DNA of 6,952 nucleotides, taken from Nitrospirae bacterium CG1_02_44_142. Its GTDB lineage: Bacteria > Nitrospirota > Thermodesulfovibrionia > Thermodesulfovibrionales > UBA1546. Made by a program: the position numbers and the translations under genes. Position 1 is the stretch's first letter, and each line of letters begins with the position of its first letter. The notes beneath the pieces are model-generated. The model saw only the letters and a program-made list of their open reading frames with translations, did not search any database and was not told the origin of the DNA. The stretch spans positions 1-6,952 of the forward strand of contig MNVK01000025.1 in assembly GCA_001871685.1 (NCBI GenBank), written 5' to 3'. Below are positions 4,810 to 6,952 of this stretch, piece by piece.

Positions 4810-6474
4810 CTAATAACTCCTGTACTTATTTGTTATCGGGAACCGTCTGTCTCTGCCAAATGCCCGCGGCGTTATTTTTATTCCGGGAGGAGACTGCCTT
4901 CTTTTATATTCGCTTCTGTCTATCATCTGTATAATCTTCTTTGTGCATTCAATCTCACATCCTGAAGACAGTATATCATCAAAGTTCTTGTCATCTTCAA
5001 TATATGCCTTGAGCACCGGGTCAAGAACAGGATAAGGAGGCAGAGAGTCTGTGTCCTTCTGGTCGGGTTTCAGCTCTGCTGAAGGCTCCTTCCAAAGAAC
5101 TCTTTCAGGGATTACCGCCCTGCCCTCATTAGAGTTTTTCCATTTGCAAAGTTCATATACAAGGGTCTTGGGCACATCCTTTATAACAGCAAAACCTCCT
5201 GCCATATCTCCATAAAGTGTAGCATATCCGACGCTCATTTCAGACTTATTCCCTGTTGTCAGAACAAGCCATCCAAATTTATTGGAAAACGCCATAAGTA
5301 TATTTCCTCTTATCCTGGCCTGAAGATTCTCTTCCGTTTTATCTTCAGGAAGCCCTTTAAATTCCATTTTAAGACTTTCGCGGTAAACTTCAAATATATT
5401 GCTGATAGGCGTCTCAATTATTTTAATGCCGAGATTTTTGGCGAGTTCGTAGGCGTCCTCCCTGCTTTCTTTTGATGTATAGGGAGATGGCATAAAGATA
5501 CCTGAAACATTTTCCCTGCCTATGGCGTCAACTGCAACTGCAGCTACGAGTGCAGAGTCAATCCCGCCGCTCAAACCTATTACAGCTTGCTTAAAATCAT
5601 TCTTAATCACATAATCTCTTGTCCCTAAAACAAGAGCTTTATAAACCTCTTCTTCAAATCCCCCCTCGCCCCTCTTTAATTCATAACTCCCCCTTCCCCC
5701 TCTTAACTTAAGAGGGGAATAAGAGGAGGCGTTGCAGCTGTCAAGGACTATCTCCGAGATAATCATCTCTTCTTCAAACTGCCTTCCTCTGACTATAATC
5801 TCACCTGCTTTATCAACTACAAAGCTTCCTCCGTCAAAAACAAGTTCGTCCTGGCCTCCGACTGTATTAAGATACGCAATTACTATTTTGTTGTCGGACG
5901 CCCTTTCAGAAACCATCTTTTCTCTCAGATGCGCCTTTCCCATGTGATACGGGGAAGCATTTATATTCAAAATGACCTCAGCGCCTGCAAGAGCCTGATA
6001 CTTTGCCGGACCTTCGGGATACCATATATCTTCGCAGATATTTACGCCAATTTTTATATTATCTATCGTATAGACAGGGGTTTCGGTCCCTGCCCTGAAG
6101 TATCTGTATTCGTCAAAGACTCCATAGTTTGGAAGAAATACCTTGTGGTAAACGCCAATAATCTTACGGTTGCGGATTATTGCAGCAGCGTTGTAAAGAA
6201 TATTATCTTTTCTGTCAACAAAGCCGACAACAGCCGCTATATCTTTCGTGTTTTCAATAACCCTGCTTAATGCCTCAAGGTTATCGTCTATGAAATGCTG
6301 TTTAAGGAGGAGGTCCTCGGGAGGATAGCCTGTTATCGCAAGCTCAGGAAATACAACCACACCTGAATTCTGCTCCCTTGCCTTCCGGATGTAATCGCAA
6401 ATCTTCAGGACATTGCCTTCAATGCCGCCGACAGTAGGATTAATCTGGGCAAGGGCAATTCTAATTGTCTTCAT
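4810..6474 (-). CDS. nadE: Glutamine-dependent NAD+ synthetase
   Basis: The 554-residue enzyme makes NAD+ from deamido-NAD+, ATP and glutamine, the last step of NAD biosynthesis. The N-terminal nitrilase-type glutaminase domain (about 1-250) shows the full triad: Glu44 (VVFPELAITGYPPEDLL region), Lys111 (YHKVFLPNYGVFDE) and Cys147 (VNICEDIWYPEGP). The C-terminal synthetase domain (about 275-554) has the PP-loop GLSGGIDSAL at 300-309 and the conserved TTGNKSEMSVGYATLYGDMAGG region near 406-427. The C-terminus includes PPGIKITPRAFGRDRRFPI. Length is typical for two-domain NadE. The linker at about 253-272 (SPLKLRGGRGSYELKRGEGG) is low-complexity and comes from a DNA repeat element, described separately. 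No Shine-Dalgarno precedes the ATG; a promoter candidate ends 6 nt upstream, so the mRNA may be leaderless. The DUF362 gene follows closely. Confidence 0.97.
   Translation of the reverse strand: MKTIRIALAQINPTVGGIEGNVLKICDYIRKAREQNSGVVVFPELAITGYPPEDLLLKQHFIDDNLEALSRVIENTKDIAAVVGFVDRKDNILYNAAAIIRNRKIIGVYHKVFLPNYGVFDEYRYFRAGTETPVYTIDNIKIGVNICEDIWYPEGPAKYQALAGAEVILNINASPYHMGKAHLREKMVSERASDNKIVIAYLNTVGGQDELVFDGGSFVVDKAGEIIVRGRQFEEEMIISEIVLDSCNASSYSPLKLRGGRGSYELKRGEGGFEEEVYKALVLGTRDYVIKNDFKQAVIGLSGGIDSALVAAVAVDAIGRENVSGIFMPSPYTSKESREDAYELAKNLGIKIIETPISNIFEVYRESLKMEFKGLPEDKTEENLQARIRGNILMAFSNKFGWLVLTTGNKSEMSVGYATLYGDMAGGFAVIKDVPKTLVYELCKWKNSNEGRAVIPERVLWKEPSAELKPDQKDTDSLPPYPVLDPVLKAYIEDDKNFDDILSSGCEIECTKKIIQMIDRSEYKRRQSPPGIKITPRAFGRDRRFPITNKYRSY
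5659..5717 (-). repeat. Repeat element inserted in frame in nadE (two CCCCTC-type units with a palindrome)
   Basis: On the + strand two adjacent units share the pattern of a C-run, a dinucleotide, then CCCCTCTT and TTAA-like bases (about 5659-5683 and 5688-5711). At the end, CCCCTCTTAA (5697-5706) and TTAAGAGGGG (5708-5717) form a perfect inverted repeat around one base. The C/G-run composition is unlike the rest of nadE. It encodes residues about 253-272, exactly between the glutaminase and synthetase domains, and keeps the frame. It resembles the dispersed intergenic palindromic repeats of many bacteria; whether copies exist elsewhere in this genome cannot be seen here. Confidence 0.7.
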
Positions 6475-6480
6475 AAGTAA

Positions 6481-6510
6481 ATGATAATTTGAAGCGCTTC
6501 CATTTGTAAA
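6481..6510 (-). promoter_or_regulatory. Candidate nadE promoter with a palindrome in its spacer
   Basis: Read on the - strand, TTTACA (6510-6505) and TATCAT (6486-6481) each match the -35 and -10 consensus at five of six positions with an 18-nt spacer. The predicted start falls on the nadE ATG. The spacer contains the 10-bp palindrome GAAGCGCTTC (6491-6500), whose AAGCGCTT core with a central CG resembles LacI-family operators; a regulator is only inferred. Confidence 0.45.
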
Positions 6511-6718
6511 GCTATTAAAGGCTACAGAAATTTGTCCCGCAGCAGTTCATCAAAATACTATTGAGAATAATCATTGTCTTCCTGCCCGTCAGATACATTT
6601 TGCAGTTTTTTTGTGTAACTCCGGCTTTATATCATGTAAAATATAACTAAGATGCCTTTAGTTAGAAAAAGTAAAATCTATAAAACATTTATGGCCTCCA
6701 TAAACCTGACGATTTTGA
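6511..6718. other. Intergenic stretch without a recognisable gene
   Basis: No credible coding frame is seen on either strand. A short hairpin pairs TTTATGG (6688-6694) with CCATAAA (6698-6704) around CCT and lacks a T-tract. A Fur-box-like string lies at 6560-6578 (13 of 19 matches to the E. coli consensus by eye), too weak to annotate as a site. Confidence 0.5.
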
Positions 6719-6859
6719 GACAAGAGCATTGTCATTATCAGTTTAGGCATTGCGCGCATGACAGAGGAGGACAGTTCTATAGACGATATCATAAAGAGAG
6801 CGGATGATGGGCTATATAAAGCAAAAAACAGCGGAAGAGACAGGGTTGAGTGGATATAA
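6719..6859 (+). pseudogene. C-terminal remnant of a GGDEF (diguanylate cyclase) domain
   Basis: The frame encodes DKSIVIISLGIARM followed by TEEDSSIDDIIKRADDGLYK and AKNSGRDRVEWI before TAA. This is the characteristic end of a GGDEF domain: the strand ending in S-x-G-I-A, then the A-D-x-x-L-Y-x-A-K-x-x-G-R-D-R-V helix. The catalytic GG(D/E)EF loop and everything before it are missing; a TGA in frame at 6716 closes the frame, and no GGDEF-like sequence is visible further upstream. I infer a decayed or deletion-truncated cyclase that no longer makes cyclic di-GMP. An ATG at 6758 could start a 33-codon product, but there is no reason to think it functions. Confidence 0.8.
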
Positions 6860-6861
6860 AA

Positions 6862-6870
6862 GGAGGAGGT
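6862..6870 (+). promoter_or_regulatory. Near-perfect Shine-Dalgarno of the ferredoxin gene
   Basis: GGAGGAGGT lies 6 nt before the ATG at 6877, directly after the GGDEF remnant's stop. It fixes the ferredoxin start and suggests high expression. Confidence 0.85.
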
Positions 6871-6876
6871 GTTTTT

Positions 6877-6952
6877 ATGTTGAAACCTGTTGTTGATTGG
6901 GATACATGCGTTGGCTGCGGAGCATGCACAGAGGTTTGTCCTGAAGTCTTTC
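6877..6952 (+). CDS. Ferredoxin, 4Fe-4S type, N-terminal part (cut by the window edge)
   Basis: The first 25 residues are visible: MLKPVVDWDT, then CVGCGACTEVCPEVF. Cys11, Cys14 and Cys17 form the CxxCxxC cluster motif with Cys21-Pro22 after it, as in small bacterial and archaeal ferredoxins that carry electrons at low potential in the cytoplasm. A single-cluster protein of about 60-70 residues is typical for the form with PEVF after the motif, but the end lies outside the window, so a larger ferredoxin-domain protein cannot be excluded. The start is firm because of the GGAGGAGGT site 6 nt upstream. Confidence 0.88.
   Translation, partial: MLKPVVDWDTCVGCGACTEVCPEVF

Noticed and set aside
5929..6270. 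A 113-codon + strand frame opposite nadE
   Set aside because: Fully inside the coding sequence of a well-conserved enzyme, without motifs or a ribosome site.
6560..6578. Fur-box-like sequence upstream of nadE
   Set aside because: About 13 of 19 bases match the E. coli Fur consensus by eye, which is weak in AT-rich DNA, and the site is not near the candidate promoter elements.
6688..6704. TTTATGG / CCATAAA hairpin as a terminator
   Set aside because: A 7-bp stem with no T-tract on either strand and no gene ending beside it; left as an unexplained small inverted repeat.

Overview
The window joins the end of an integrated filamentous phage (inovirus) to ordinary bacterial chromosome. Roughly the first 3.6 kb is prophage: all genes lie on the + strand, closely packed, with a T-rich coding strand. 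The remaining 3.3 kb carries anaerobe-type housekeeping genes with more balanced base use. Two ferredoxin-type proteins, a glutamine-dependent NAD synthetase and an in-frame CCCCTCTTAA-type repeat suggest an anaerobic Gram-negative bacterium, perhaps Nitrospirota or a deltaproteobacterial lineage. That placement is an inference from gene content; no marker gene is present.

Prophage, 1 to about 3635. The order is: C-terminal end of a pIII-like adsorption protein (entering from the left edge), a pVI-like minor coat protein, a Zot/pI morphogenesis ATPase, an unrecognised small ORF containing a GC-rich hairpin, an HUH rolling-circle Rep, and a membrane-anchored retropepsin-like aspartic protease. 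The first five are chained by adjacent or overlapping stops and starts (TAA-ATG, GTGA, TAA-TTG, TAATG), so they probably form one operon. The protease has its own candidate promoter. A short non-coding tail with two hairpins follows, then a strong match to the Xer recombination site dif (3607-3635). No integrase or transposase is visible, so integration by the host XerCD recombinase at dif is the simplest explanation, with this site as the right attachment junction. The left end, the major coat protein and any ssDNA-binding protein gene would lie upstream of the window.

Chromosome, about 3636 to 6952. On the - strand, nadE (glutamine-dependent NAD+ synthetase) is followed after 9 bp by a DUF362 protein with two [4Fe-4S] clusters; the phage ends just beyond this pair without disrupting it. 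A roughly 400-bp stretch follows with a nadE promoter candidate, small inverted repeats and the C-terminal remnant of a GGDEF diguanylate cyclase. The window ends in the start of a small ferredoxin gene with a very strong ribosome binding site.

The most notable items are the retropepsin-like protease as apparent phage cargo, the dif/attR junction with a promoter-like sequence running into it, a possible 38-aa membrane protein nested in the Zot gene, the GC-rich hairpin before rep, and a repeat element inserted in frame in nadE.
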